NCBI GenBank assembly: GCA_040880285.1 | Contig: JBBDIT010000086.1 | Location: 1-57,029 of the forward strand | DNA: 57,029 nt | Direction of reading: 5' to 3' | DNA from: JANQJA01 sp040880285 | GTDB taxonomy: Bacteria > Pseudomonadota > Gammaproteobacteria > Pseudomonadales > Azotimanducaceae | In this document: positions 34,703 to 43,908 of the stretch, in pieces | Layout: each line of letters begins with the position of its first letter | How positions within the stretch are numbered: the first letter of the stretch is position 1 | Notes under the pieces: generated by a model | The model's input: the letters and a program-made list of their open reading frames with translations, nothing else | Told to the model about the DNA's origin: nothing | The model's database searches: none | Made by a program: the position numbers and the translations under genes

Positions 34703-34771
34703 ATTAATTCCACCTATCAATTCCACTGATCAATTCCACCTACTAATTAAAGTACAGTTAATTAAAGTACA
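34703..34771. repeat. Two kinds of 13-bp tandem repeat between yejE and the MFS gene
   Basis: Three copies of A-TxAATTCCACCT-type 13-mers (34703, 34716, 34729) are followed by two identical 13-mers TAATTAAAGTACA (34744, 34759; period 15). Together they fill most of the 87-bp gap. The second array sits right where the ribosome binding site of the MFS gene would be, and no Shine-Dalgarno is visible. Confidence 0.85.
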
Positions 34772-34779
34772 ATCTCGCG

Positions 34780-36063
34780 ATGACAGATAGCACCGTCTCA
34801 CAAGCATTAGTTCCGCGTCGGTTTTTCTACGGCTACGTATTAATCGGCTATTCCTTTTTTATCCTGTTTCTGGCGTCGAGCTTCTTTCTGCACTCTCGCG
34901 GCATTTTCTTCCCGTTGTGGATGGAAGACTTCGACGTCAGCCGCACCGAAATCTCGTCCGTCGTCACCTTTACGCTATTCACTGGCAGTTGCATCGCCCC
35001 GTTCATTGGCTATCTGATTGACAAGTATCCGTTGCGGGTCATCACCACCATGGGCTCGCTATGGCTCGCCACAGGTTACTTTCTGCTGGGGTATGTGGAG
35101 AGTTACCACGCGTTCTTTGCCTGCCTCTTATTATTCCAGAGCCTCGGTTGGGTTTGCATCGGCCCCCTGGTCCATACCAAACTCATGGTCAACTGGTTCA
35201 CTCGCAATCGTGGTATGGCGCTCGGCATAGCGATCATGGGCATATCGGTCGCCGGCATCGTCATGCCAACCGCGGCGACCTTCCTTTCGGACAATCTTGG
35301 ATGGCGCGGCACTTATAGCTTGTACGCGGGAATTCTCGTGTGCCTGTTTCTGCCCTTGACGCTGTTACTGGTGAAACAGGAACCCTCGGTTATCGGCTCG
35401 CTGCCGGACGGTGACAGTGCTGGGCCCGGAGACGATGACCCGCCAGTGCAGGTAGCACTCCCGCAAACTACCCTTGAGGTGTACCGGGAGTTTTTGACCT
35501 CAAAACCTTTTTGGAGTGTGGTGATCACTTTTACACTCATGAACGGGGTATACAGCGCACTGATGACCCATCTTCCGGCTTACCTGACAACGGAGTTGAG
35601 TTACGATCTGTATGACGCCTCTTATGTCCTGGGTACCGCCGGCGGTTTTGCGATCGCGGGTAAAATCGTCTTCGGCTGGATGATGGACCATATCGACGCC
35701 AAGGGAACGGTACTCTTTGCGGTTATCTCCTATTTCCTGTCGACTATCGTATTTATCTTTGCAGAAAGTTACTTACTGATGTTGTTGGCCGCTGGTTTAT
35801 TCGGGCTCGGATTCGGCGGCATGGTACCCGTCAGGTCGGTACTCTTGTCCCGCATATTCGGTATCAAGAAGTTCTCCCGCGTAAATGGATTGTTTTCCTT
35901 TTTCCTTGCACCGGCCACATTCTGGGTTCTTGCTACCGGTTACATTACGGATCTGTCAGGGACCTATACCAGCGCATTCAAAGTATGGGCGGTTGCCTTT
36001 ACGCTGGCGGGTATCGTGACCCTGATTATCCGTTTGCCCAATCGTGAGGATGCCGTAGCCTAG
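34780..36063 (+). CDS. MFS transporter (OFA/monocarboxylate-like)
   Basis: 427 aa with 12 predicted hydrophobic segments and a cytoplasmic loop in the middle (~205-240). YGYVLIGYSFF and the following HSRGIFFPLW resemble MFS_1 carriers of the monocarboxylate/oxalate-formate group, with GYLIDKYPLRVI as the loop 2-3 motif. Substrate cannot be predicted. The serine hydrolase gene follows 15 bases later, so they may share a transcript and a substrate route. Confidence 0.85.
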   Translation: MTDSTVSQALVPRRFFYGYVLIGYSFFILFLASSFFLHSRGIFFPLWMEDFDVSRTEISSVVTFTLFTGSCIAPFIGYLIDKYPLRVITTMGSLWLATGYFLLGYVESYHAFFACLLLFQSLGWVCIGPLVHTKLMVNWFTRNRGMALGIAIMGISVAGIVMPTAATFLSDNLGWRGTYSLYAGILVCLFLPLTLLLVKQEPSVIGSLPDGDSAGPGDDDPPVQVALPQTTLEVYREFLTSKPFWSVVITFTLMNGVYSALMTHLPAYLTTELSYDLYDASYVLGTAGGFAIAGKIVFGWMMDHIDAKGTVLFAVISYFLSTIVFIFAESYLLMLLAAGLFGLGFGGMVPVRSVLLSRIFGIKKFSRVNGLFSFFLAPATFWVLATGYITDLSGTYTSAFKVWAVAFTLAGIVTLIIRLPNREDAVA

Positions 36064-36078
36064 GGAGTAAACGTTCTG

Positions 36079-37251
36079 ATGGAGAGTAAAACGATACCCA
36101 TAAACGGCATTTGCGATAGTCAATTCTCCCGCGTGCAGGACGCATTCGCCGCCAACTTCCAGGAACGCGGAGAGATCGGCGCTTCTGTCTGTGTCGTCCT
36201 GGAAGGCCGCAAAGTTGTGGATCTCTGGGCCGGACACATGGATGCGGCACGGACCATTCCCTGGCACGAACACACCCTCGTCAATGTCTGGTCGTTGGGC
36301 AAGGCGATGAGCGCCCTTGCGCTGCTTAAACTCATGGATGGCGGTGCCTGCTCACCAGAGAGCCGCGTCAGTGACACCTGGCCCGAATTTGCCGCGGCTG
36401 GCAAACGTGACATCACCTTCGCCCAGGCCATGTCCCACAGCGCCGGCCTTTGCGGGATCGAGGCGCCCTTACCGGCTGATGCCTTCTATCACTGGGACAC
36501 GATGGTTAGTGCACTCGAAGCTCAGTCACCCTTCTGGGAACCGGGACAAGGTCACGGCTACCATACCAACACGTTTGGCTTTCTGATTGGTGAGCCGGTC
36601 AGGCGCATCACCGGCACGCGGTTGAAGGATTATTTTCAACGTGAGATCGCAGGACCAATGGGTGTGGATTTCCACCTGGGCGTCAGCAAAATCGATGTAG
36701 CGCGCTGCGCTGACCTGGTTATGGCTCCCCGCCCGGCCCAGGCACGTCCCGTCACTGCCCCGGATATCGATCAATCGGACCCGATGAACAAGATGCGCCA
36801 ATGTATTTACAACAATCCAGCCCTGTCCCAATACGATTTTAATTCCACGGCCTGGAGAATGGCAGAGTTTCCGTCAACCAGTCCGCAAAGCAACGCACGT
36901 TCAGTCGCCACCCTGTTCGGTGAGCTTTCCATGATTCTTGCCGGCTCCCGCAACGCAAAAGGGATCATTTCGAAAGACCTGCTCGAGCGTGCGGTTCAAA
37001 TCGAAAGTGATGGTGAAGACCTCAATATCATGCGGCCCACCCGGTTTGGCCTCGGGTTTCAGTTGACTCAGCCCGACAGGCCGCTGGGTCCCAATCCGGG
37101 TACTTTTGGTCACTATGGTAACGGCGGCCACCTGGGCTTTGCCGACCCGAACATCGGCCTCGGGTTTGCCTATCACATGAACCACCAGGGTTACGCCTGG
37201 CGCGACCCACGAAATATTGCCCTCACCGAGGCGGTCTACCAGTCAATATGA
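36079..37251 (+). CDS. Class C beta-lactamase-fold serine hydrolase (EstB-like)
   Basis: 390 aa, no signal peptide. Active-site motif S-x2-K is WSLGK (S about residue 73), the Tyr motif GYHTNTFG (Y ~161) and the third motif HYGNGG in place of KTG. This pattern is typical of beta-lactamase-related esterases/transesterases rather than antibiotic-resistance AmpC. It acts probably on an ester or lactone in the cytoplasm. Cotranscription with the MFS transporter is likely. Confidence 0.88.
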   Translation: MESKTIPINGICDSQFSRVQDAFAANFQERGEIGASVCVVLEGRKVVDLWAGHMDAARTIPWHEHTLVNVWSLGKAMSALALLKLMDGGACSPESRVSDTWPEFAAAGKRDITFAQAMSHSAGLCGIEAPLPADAFYHWDTMVSALEAQSPFWEPGQGHGYHTNTFGFLIGEPVRRITGTRLKDYFQREIAGPMGVDFHLGVSKIDVARCADLVMAPRPAQARPVTAPDIDQSDPMNKMRQCIYNNPALSQYDFNSTAWRMAEFPSTSPQSNARSVATLFGELSMILAGSRNAKGIISKDLLERAVQIESDGEDLNIMRPTRFGLGFQLTQPDRPLGPNPGTFGHYGNGGHLGFADPNIGLGFAYHMNHQGYAWRDPRNIALTEAVYQSI

Positions 37252-37415
37252 TGCGAAAGCGTCATGGTGGCGGTCAGTGAGTTGCTGATCAGACAGTTGG
37301 CCTCAGATTTGTGAAGCAATTTCTCAGCCTTGTCTTCATCAGCGGCATTGGCGATCGCTTTGAAAGTCAGGATAAAGCAATCAGCAGTAGTGATGGGGAA
37401 ACGCTTGCATAAACT
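37236..37415 (-). pseudogene. OsmC-family protein remnant
   Basis: Reading the minus strand gives an open frame with TTADCFILTFKAIANAAD, then DKAEKLLHKSEANCLISNSL and a T-A-T-M-T-L ending, closing at a TAG at 37236-37238. These are the two halves of the OsmC/Ohr C-terminal domain, including the redox Cys of the CLISNSL motif, but about 40 residues between them are missing, and the N-terminal half is gone. It is convergent with the serine hydrolase, overlapping its last bases. It is a decayed gene, not a functional peroxiredoxin-like protein. Confidence 0.65.
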
Positions 37416-37420
37416 CTACT

Positions 37421-37446
37421 CCTTCAACCGGATCCTTCAACCGGAT
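37421..37446. repeat. 13-bp tandem duplication beside the ccmI stop
   Basis: Two identical 13-bp units (CCTTCAACCGGAT) back to back, ending 3 bases before the ccmI stop codon on the minus strand. The flanking CCTTA begins a third truncated copy. Confidence 0.85.
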
Positions 37447-37448
37447 CC

Positions 37449-38672
37449 TTACTGACGGATCTCAAGGGTTAGTGGCATCGGTTCTGCCGTCAAATCGACA
37501 GGTTCAGACCTTGCCTCAAGTCCATCGGATGTATTGGTTGCAATGCCGGACAGTGAGATTCTGGCAATCACTTCTACCAGGTCAAAGTCAGCCAGACTCA
37601 TGCCGGCAGTCATCCCCATATCCTCAGTCAGTTTGACACGGCGCGGCAGGTCGGCTCGCGTAAGCCGCAACACAGCCAGCGGCATGGGCGGCCCATTAAC
37701 GGCACGCGCAAACAGGAACACCGATGCATCTGACGGGACATCTACATCCTCGGCGACAGAAAGTGCCACCTCAATTGATCGACCGGGTTCGATGCCAGGC
37801 ACTTCTATGCCCTGGCTCCGGATCATGGTCTCCACCGTCTCGATGGCCTGCCCGATCACTTCCGCCCGATCACCTTGCGCCTGTCCCCTGGCGCGCCGGA
37901 AATAATCGAGTGCAGCCACATAGTCCTGTTTCGCCATGGCATCGATGCCACGAATTTCGAGCATGGTGATGTTTTCCGGATCCAGTGCCAGCGTTTGGGT
38001 GATGGCCGCGTCGACTCTGGGCGTTACCACTCGCTTGTCAGCGAGAAACAGCGCCTGGGCATGATAAGTGGCGAGATCGCTGTCACGCGGATACCGGTCA
38101 AGCAGATGCCGGAAAGCGCCCACGGCCTCTTCAAATCGCTCAAGATTCATGTAGGAGCGAGCCAACAAAAACCACCCCTCATCATTGTCGGGTTGCTGCT
38201 GCAGACGTTGCGCAAGTGCGGCAATATTGTCCTGCACATTGCTCACATCATGGGGATTGCCGACCCGGATCTGCTCCGACAATTCCACGTCCGCAATCGA
38301 ACCCCAAGACAGCCCCAGTTCGGAGTAGGCGATAAAGGCAAATGCAGGCACCAGGATCGCCATGACGAAGGGCAGTATTCCAAACCGACTACTGGTCTCA
38401 ATGGGCACGCCTTCAGCGCCACCAGGCCTGGCCCCTGCATCGAAAACCAGGCTCTTTTCCGCTTCTACTTTAAGGGCATCAAACTCCGCCTGATCGATGT
38501 CGCCATCGGCCAGACTGTTCTCTAGTTCCGCAACCCGCTGCTCGAAGATCGCAACATTGATCCCGGTGCGATCATCGGGTGCATATTCATGCCGCCCAAA
38601 CAGTCCGGGGATCATGATAAACGCTACGGCCAGTGCGGCCAGCACGAAGGCTGCGACCCAAAACAACATCAC
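37449..38672 (-). CDS. ccmI: CcmI, cytochrome c maturation chaperone
   Basis: 407 aa. Two membrane helices (residues ~2-22 and ~98-115) flank a cytoplasmic leucine-zipper-like segment (INVAIFEQRVAELENSL). The periplasmic part has TPR-like repeats (NDEGWFLLARSYMNLERFEEAV, and RYPRDSDLATYHAQALF) and a C-terminal beta domain (SVFLFARAVNGPPMPLAVLR). CcmI holds apocytochrome c for the CcmFH heme-ligation complex. Last gene of the ccm operon; its start codon overlaps the ccmH stop region. Confidence 0.93.
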   Translation of the reverse strand: MMLFWVAAFVLAALAVAFIMIPGLFGRHEYAPDDRTGINVAIFEQRVAELENSLADGDIDQAEFDALKVEAEKSLVFDAGARPGGAEGVPIETSSRFGILPFVMAILVPAFAFIAYSELGLSWGSIADVELSEQIRVGNPHDVSNVQDNIAALAQRLQQQPDNDEGWFLLARSYMNLERFEEAVGAFRHLLDRYPRDSDLATYHAQALFLADKRVVTPRVDAAITQTLALDPENITMLEIRGIDAMAKQDYVAALDYFRRARGQAQGDRAEVIGQAIETVETMIRSQGIEVPGIEPGRSIEVALSVAEDVDVPSDASVFLFARAVNGPPMPLAVLRLTRADLPRRVKLTEDMGMTAGMSLADFDLVEVIARISLSGIATNTSDGLEARSEPVDLTAEPMPLTLEIRQ

Positions 38673-39157
38673 TACTTATCCTTTAACAGCTGGGAGAGGC
38701 GTTCATGTTCAGCAGCAGACAGGTGGGCAGTGTCCGCCTTACGGCCGAGCACCACCCGCAACACGACGAATAGCGCGATCATGAAAAACAATGCGGGCCC
38801 AAACCATAACAGCAAGGTTCCAGGCTTTAGCTTCGGTTTATACAGGATGAAGTCACCGTAGCGCTCATACATGAAATTAAGAATTTCCTCGTCTGAATTT
38901 CCATCGAGAATCAAACGATGTACCTCACGCCGTAAATCCTGGGCGATCATGGCATCGGATCCGGCCAGGTTGGTATTAAGGCATTGGGGGCAACGCAGTT
39001 CATCAATCAAGGCGTTATACCGATTCTCCATTTCATCATTGGGAAAAGGGTAAGCATCGATTGCAGCTGGCGCAGGTAAGGGCAGCAATGTCGCAAGCAG
39101 GCACAGCAACAGGAACTGAAACAGTAACCAGGACACGGCGGTATGCTCTCGCTTCAT
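38672..39157 (-). CDS. ccmH: CcmH, thiol oxidoreductase of heme ligation
   Basis: 161 aa. Signal peptide, then the active-site LRCPQCLNTN (Cys-Pro-Gln-Cys) and the signature AQDLRREVHRLILDG followed by FMYERYGDFILYKPKL. A C-terminal membrane helix (LLWFGPALFFMIALFVVL). It reduces the CXXCH thiols of apocytochrome before heme attachment. Starts inside the ccmG stop (TAATG). Confidence 0.95.
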   Translation of the reverse strand: MKREHTAVSWLLFQFLLLCLLATLLPLPAPAAIDAYPFPNDEMENRYNALIDELRCPQCLNTNLAGSDAMIAQDLRREVHRLILDGNSDEEILNFMYERYGDFILYKPKLKPGTLLLWFGPALFFMIALFVVLRVVLGRKADTAHLSAAEHERLSQLLKDK

Positions 39158-39741
39158 TATGAATCGCCGCCATCTACGGTATCATCTGCAGCATCGGTCA
39201 TCGCAACCTTCTGCTCCAGGTGCCGGATCACCGGCACAAACTCGTCTTGAAATATCTTTCGGGTCAATGTGCCGACATGACGATGTTGAATCACGCCGTT
39301 TTGATCCACGATGAAGGTCTCTGGCGCGCCGTAAACACCAAGATCAATGCCGAGCCGGCCTTCATTATCGACGATCACTCGCTCATAAGGATTCTTGTAG
39401 CGCTCTAACCACCTTATGGCCTTGGCATCTTCATCATTGTAGTTGATCCCGTAAATCGGAATGCCTTCTTCTTTGCTGATGCGCATGAGTTCCGGATGCT
39501 CCACCACGCAGTTAGGACACCAGGTCGCCCAGACATTCACCAGGGACACGGAACCGGTCAGTTCAGCCTTGGTGATCACACTGTCAGACTTGCCCAGTTC
39601 GCGCAGTGAAAATTCCGGGAACGGCCGCTCAATAAGCGCCGACGGCAACAGGTGCGGATCCTCCAGTTTGAAACCGATGGCAAGAATAATGACCAGGGCA
39701 ACGAAGATGCCAAGTGGTATCAAGAGCGCTTTGTTGGTCAC
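39157..39741 (-). CDS. ccmG: CcmG/DsbE, periplasmic thioredoxin-like oxidoreductase
   Basis: 194 aa from a GTG start. N-terminal membrane anchor (LLIPLGIFVALVIILAIGF), then a thioredoxin fold with active-site WATWCPNC and the cis-Pro loop GAPETF. It supplies reductant for CcmH/apocytochrome c. The start overlaps the ccmF stop (GTGA), so the two genes are coupled. The C-terminal tail is acidic and slightly longer than usual. Confidence 0.94.
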   Translation of the reverse strand: MTNKALLIPLGIFVALVIILAIGFKLEDPHLLPSALIERPFPEFSLRELGKSDSVITKAELTGSVSLVNVWATWCPNCVVEHPELMRISKEEGIPIYGINYNDEDAKAIRWLERYKNPYERVIVDNEGRLGIDLGVYGAPETFIVDQNGVIQHRHVGTLTRKIFQDEFVPVIRHLEQKVAMTDAADDTVDGGDS

Positions 39742-41723
39742 GCGGTTACTCCCGGAGCGGCCGTGGGAGCAGTAAGGCGTCTGCCCATACGAATCACCCG
39801 GTAACGACGATCAAACACCGTTACCAGCCCGCCCACGGCAATGAACAAACCGCCCATCCAGATCCATCTTACAAACGGCTTATAGTGCACCCGGACGGCC
39901 CATGCCGTGTCACCCACGGGTTCACCCAGTGCCACATAGAGATCCCGGAACAGACCAGCATCCATATCCGCCTCGGTCATGACGTTGCCGCTGGCATTGT
40001 AGCGTCGCTTCTCCGGATACAGCGATGTGATCGCCTTACCGTTACGCAGCACCTTGATCTCCGCCATGTTGCTGACGTAATTGGGCCCCTGGACCAGGGA
40101 CATCTTTTCAAAGCGGAACTCATGGCCAGCCATCTTCACAACTTCCCCTGGCTCGAGACGCACATCTTTCTCTTCACTGAAGTAAACTGTCGTGACAACG
40201 CCAGTCATGGCAATCGCGATGCCCAGATGTGCAAGCCACATTCCATAATAGGACGGCGACTGTTTAAGCAGCGCGGCAACCCTGGCCTTTTTGTTTGAAA
40301 TTTTATACCAACCGTCCCGGACCAGGTTCAAAAGAATCCAAAGCGCAATGGCATTGACTATAGCAACCACCAACTCAAAGCGAGATGCCAGCGCTAGCAA
40401 CAACAGGCACATCACCACAAAGCTGGCCACCAGCCAGGGCCACTGCTCAACGACATACTTTCGGACAGGCGTGTGACGCCAGCGAGAAAACGGGCTAACC
40501 GCCATGGCAATGAACATTACCATCACGACGGGTACAAAAACCGCATTAAAATAAGGTGGGCCAACTGAAATCTTTTTGCCACCGGTCATGGCCTCGTAGA
40601 TAAGCGGATAAATCGTCCCCAACAATACCGCCGATGCGGCAACAACTAAAAGAACGTTGTTGATGAGTACCAAGGTTTCACGTGACGTGAAGTCAAAGCC
40701 GGACTCGCTTTTTATCCCGGCGGCCTTGATGGCATAAAGTGTCAACGAGCCGCCAACCACCAGCGTCAGGAATCCCAGAATGAACAGGCCTCGTTCCGGA
40801 TCAACTGCAAAAGAATGTACAGACACCAGAACACCTGACCGCACCAGGAAGGCACCAAGCAAACTTAATGAAAATGCAAAAATCGCGAGCAGGACTGTCC
40901 AGCTCTTGAATACCCCACGCTTTTCAGTCGCGGCCAGGGAATGAATCAATGCGGTCCCCACAAGCCATGGCAGGAAGGACGCGTTCTCAACCGCATCCCA
41001 GAACCACCAACCACCCCAGCCCAATTCATAGTAGGCCCACCAGCTACCGAGGGTAATCCCCGCTGCCAGGCAGGCCCAGGCCACATTGGTCCAAGGCCGC
41101 GACCACCGGGCCCAGGCGCTGTCCAATTGCCCGCTCAGCAGGGTGGCGATGGCAAAGGCGAACGGGACTGAAAAGCCAACATAGCCCATATACAGCATGG
41201 GCGGATGCACGATCAATCCGAAGTCCTGTAACAGTGGATTCAAATCTGCGCCTTCATCGGGATAGATGGGTAAGGAACGGTCAAATGGGTTGGACGTCAT
41301 CAACATAAACAGGATAAAGCCGAACGACAAAAAGCCCATGACTGCCAGCACCCGGGCGCGCATTGCCAATGTCAATCCACGGCTCAGGACCGCAACCGCG
41401 AGTGTCCAGCCAGTCATGATCAGGGTCCATAATAAAAACGAACCCTCATGCGCACCCCAGACAGCAGAAACCTTGTAATAATCAGGCAGGGCTGAGTTCG
41501 AATTGTTTGCCACATAGTTCACCGAAAAATCATCGGTAACGAATGCGTAAATCAGGCAACCGAAGCTCAGCAGAACAAATACAAACAGCCCGGCTGCAAG
41601 CGACCTGCTGAGCTGCATCCAGGCGCTGCGCCCATACAGTACGCCAAATGCCGGCACGGTGAACAAGCAGACCGCCAACCCCAGCGCCAGTATCAGGCTA
41701 AAGTGCCCCAGTTCAGGAATCAC
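39738..41723 (-). CDS. ccmF: CcmF, heme lyase subunit
   Basis: 661 aa from a GTG start, full length for the family (~650). About 14-15 hydrophobic segments. The tryptophan-rich WWD-domain is present as WAYYELGWGGWWFWDAVENA (with its Asp), and the conserved His-containing periplasmic loops (HEGSFLLW, HPPMLYMGY) are intact. With CcmH/I it transfers heme to the apocytochrome. The start overlaps the ccmE stop. Confidence 0.95.
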   Translation of the reverse strand: MIPELGHFSLILALGLAVCLFTVPAFGVLYGRSAWMQLSRSLAAGLFVFVLLSFGCLIYAFVTDDFSVNYVANNSNSALPDYYKVSAVWGAHEGSFLLWTLIMTGWTLAVAVLSRGLTLAMRARVLAVMGFLSFGFILFMLMTSNPFDRSLPIYPDEGADLNPLLQDFGLIVHPPMLYMGYVGFSVPFAFAIATLLSGQLDSAWARWSRPWTNVAWACLAAGITLGSWWAYYELGWGGWWFWDAVENASFLPWLVGTALIHSLAATEKRGVFKSWTVLLAIFAFSLSLLGAFLVRSGVLVSVHSFAVDPERGLFILGFLTLVVGGSLTLYAIKAAGIKSESGFDFTSRETLVLINNVLLVVAASAVLLGTIYPLIYEAMTGGKKISVGPPYFNAVFVPVVMVMFIAMAVSPFSRWRHTPVRKYVVEQWPWLVASFVVMCLLLLALASRFELVVAIVNAIALWILLNLVRDGWYKISNKKARVAALLKQSPSYYGMWLAHLGIAIAMTGVVTTVYFSEEKDVRLEPGEVVKMAGHEFRFEKMSLVQGPNYVSNMAEIKVLRNGKAITSLYPEKRRYNASGNVMTEADMDAGLFRDLYVALGEPVGDTAWAVRVHYKPFVRWIWMGGLFIAVGGLVTVFDRRYRVIRMGRRLTAPTAAPGVTA

Positions 41724-42196
41724 AATGTTTTACCACTTTCGTCCGGGGTTGATTCGTGCGCCTTTGCCAACGCATCGGCGACTTCAGGCGGCATATAGTT
41801 CTCATCGTGTTTGGCCAACACTTCATCGGCAACAAACACGCCATCAGCACCCAGGGTACCTTTTGCAATCACACCCTGCCCCTCCCTGAAAAGGTCCGGC
41901 AAGATACCCGTGTACTGTATCGGTACTTGCGCTGATTTAAGGTCACTGATCATAAAGCGAACTGTCAGGTCCTGTTTTGATCGCTCAACACTACCCTCGA
42001 CCACCATACCCCCTGCACGAATGACCTGGTCGACGGGCGCCCGGCCCTCTGCAATGTCAATGGGTGCGTAGAACAGGTTAATGTTTTCATTGAGGGCCAT
42101 CATCGCAAGGCCCACCGCTACACCCGAGGAAACAACAATGAGGCACACCAGTAATAGCCGGTTCCGCCTGTGTGTTTTCATTTTTCCAAATTTCAT
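41720..42196 (-). CDS. ccmE: CcmE, periplasmic heme chaperone
   Basis: 158 aa from ATG 42196, where the codon overlaps the ccmD stop (ATGA). One N-terminal membrane anchor (LLLVCLIVVSSGVAVGLAMMAL), OB-fold beta strands (GGMVVEGSV, VRFMISDL) and the heme-binding motif LAKHDENYMPPEV with the covalent His. It takes heme from CcmABCD to CcmF. Confidence 0.94.
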   Translation of the reverse strand: MKFGKMKTHRRNRLLLVCLIVVSSGVAVGLAMMALNENINLFYAPIDIAEGRAPVDQVIRAGGMVVEGSVERSKQDLTVRFMISDLKSAQVPIQYTGILPDLFREGQGVIAKGTLGADGVFVADEVLAKHDENYMPPEVADALAKAHESTPDESGKTL

Positions 42197-42384
42197 GACT
42201 TTTCCTGCCCTGTTTGTCGCGCCACCACCAGCGCTGCACGTAATTGCGCGATATTCCGTCGCTCCTGAATCACCGGCCACACAAAGTTAAACACGATGAC
42301 CACGAACGCGATCGCATAGGCGCCCCACACATAGGGGCCATGCCCACCCATGGCAAAAAAGTCCGTCATTGATTCAAAACCCAT
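42193..42384 (-). CDS. ccmD: CcmD, small heme-release membrane protein
   Basis: 63 aa. MGGHGPYVWGAYAIAF followed by a hydrophobic helix and a charged tail (PVIQERRNIAQLRAALVVARQ), the usual CcmD layout. It sits between ccmC and ccmE and helps release holo-CcmE from CcmABC. The gene is translationally coupled to ccmE. Confidence 0.92.
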   Translation of the reverse strand: MGFESMTDFFAMGGHGPYVWGAYAIAFVVIVFNFVWPVIQERRNIAQLRAALVVARQTGQEKS

Positions 42385-42389
42385 TCACG

Positions 42390-43133
42390 TTACCCCGCAC
42401 GTTCCTGCACCAGTGCCTTGACCCATTCGGTTCGCTGCTCCCGAAGCAGGACTTCCGCTCGAATACGCATCATCCAGGTCGAGAAAAAAAACAGGTAGTA
42501 TCCAATCACCATGACCAGTAGCGGTGCCCACATTTCAACGGGCATTGCCGGCTTTTCCGTCAGCGAGAAGGATGAGGGCTGGTGCAGTGAATTCCACCAC
42601 TCCACCGAAAATTTGATGATCGGCAAGTTCACGACTCCTACCAGTGCCAGCACCGCGGTAGCCCGGGCCGCACTTTCTCGGCTTTCCATGGCAGATCGCA
42701 AGGCCATAACACCGATAAAAAGAAATAATAGCACCAGGGTTGAGGTCAAACGCGCGTCCCACTCCCACCAGGTTCCCCAGGTCGGTTTGCCCCAAATAGA
42801 CCCGGTTGCGAGGGCAAGAAATGTGAGCGAGGCACCGATCGGTGCGGCACACTGCAACGCGATATCCGCCAGCTTGATGCGCCAGATAAGGTACACGGCC
42901 CCGGCTCCGGCCATCAGCATGTAACTGGACTGGGCAAGGATCGAGGCTGGCACATGGATATACATGATCCTGGCTGAATTACCCTGCTGATAGTCGGGTG
43001 GAGCAAAGACCAGGCCCCAAACGGCGCCGGCAACCAGCACCAGGCACGCAAGGCCCGCCATCCAGGGCAACAACTTGCCGCTTATATCAAAAAACGTCCG
43101 GGGTGAACCCAGTTTATGAAACCACTGCCACAC
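42390..43133 (-). CDS. ccmC: CcmC, heme-handling membrane protein
   Basis: 247 aa. Six membrane helices; the WWD domain TWGTWWEWDARLTS and the conserved His residues (HVPAS, and NSLHQPSSFS) match CcmC. It loads heme onto the CcmE histidine. A 106-base gap with no gene separates it from ccmB, the only loose joint in the operon. Confidence 0.94.
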   Translation of the reverse strand: MWQWFHKLGSPRTFFDISGKLLPWMAGLACLVLVAGAVWGLVFAPPDYQQGNSARIMYIHVPASILAQSSYMLMAGAGAVYLIWRIKLADIALQCAAPIGASLTFLALATGSIWGKPTWGTWWEWDARLTSTLVLLFLFIGVMALRSAMESRESAARATAVLALVGVVNLPIIKFSVEWWNSLHQPSSFSLTEKPAMPVEMWAPLLVMVIGYYLFFFSTWMMRIRAEVLLREQRTEWVKALVQERAG

Positions 43134-43239
43134 GTGACAAACTCCAGGGTGATCAGCGCGAAGTCTACCAGATTCGGCCCGGGCGGCGCCTGACCCGGGT
43201 CAATTATCGACACAAGAATACTGGCCCCGTGGCACGGCC

Positions 43240-43908
43240 CTACTGGCTAAGGGAGATGCGCACGCTCGCACCCGCGGCCACAGGCGCAAGGCCCAGACTC
43301 AACCCCAGGATCGCACCCAGCCACAGCATATGGCCGGTATAATCAGCCCCGGCCATACCGGCATCTACCATGGCCGTCGCCAGAATCAGGACCGGTATAT
43401 AAAGTGGCAAGATCAGGATTGCAATCAGCACGCCCCCTCTGCGCAATCCCACGGTTAAACCGGCGCCGATGGCACCCAGCAGGCTCAGCACAGGTGTCCC
43501 CAGCAATAACGACACCACCAGCGCAATCATTCCCGACTCATTAACAAATAACATCATGGCCAGGACCGGACTGATGATCGTCAACGGTAAACCAGTAACC
43601 AGCCAGTGACTGAAAATTTTACCAAGCACGATCAGGTAAAAAGGTTGCTTGCTCAACGCCATTTGCTCAAGCGAGCCGTCATCGAAGTCGCTGCGGAACA
43701 TGAGATCGACCGAAAGTAAGGTAGCCAGCAGGGCCGCCACCCAGATGACGCCCGGCGCAATCTGCGCCAGCAGGGCCTGGACAGGACCCACACCGAGCGG
43801 AAACAAAGTGATAACGATGACAAAGAACACCAGTGGATTGATCACCTCGGAACTATTGCGAAAAGCAACACTGAGGTCTCGCCTCACGGTGGCAATAAAC
43901 AGGTTCAT
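43240..43908 (-). CDS. ccmB: CcmB, ABC exporter membrane subunit
   Basis: 222 aa with six hydrophobic segments. The N-terminal FIATVRRDLSVAFRNSSEVINPLVFFVIVI and the MFRSDFDDGSLEQMALS loop are typical of CcmB. With CcmA it releases heme-loaded CcmE from CcmC. The start overlaps ccmA's stop (ATGA). Confidence 0.94.
   Translation of the reverse strand: MNLFIATVRRDLSVAFRNSSEVINPLVFFVIVITLFPLGVGPVQALLAQIAPGVIWVAALLATLLSVDLMFRSDFDDGSLEQMALSKQPFYLIVLGKIFSHWLVTGLPLTIISPVLAMMLFVNESGMIALVVSLLLGTPVLSLLGAIGAGLTVGLRRGGVLIAILILPLYIPVLILATAMVDAGMAGADYTGHMLWLGAILGLSLGLAPVAAGASVRISLSQ

Noticed and set aside
43134..43239. A small gene between ccmB and ccmC
   Set aside because: No frame longer than a few codons with a ribosome binding site is visible; left as a gap in the operon.
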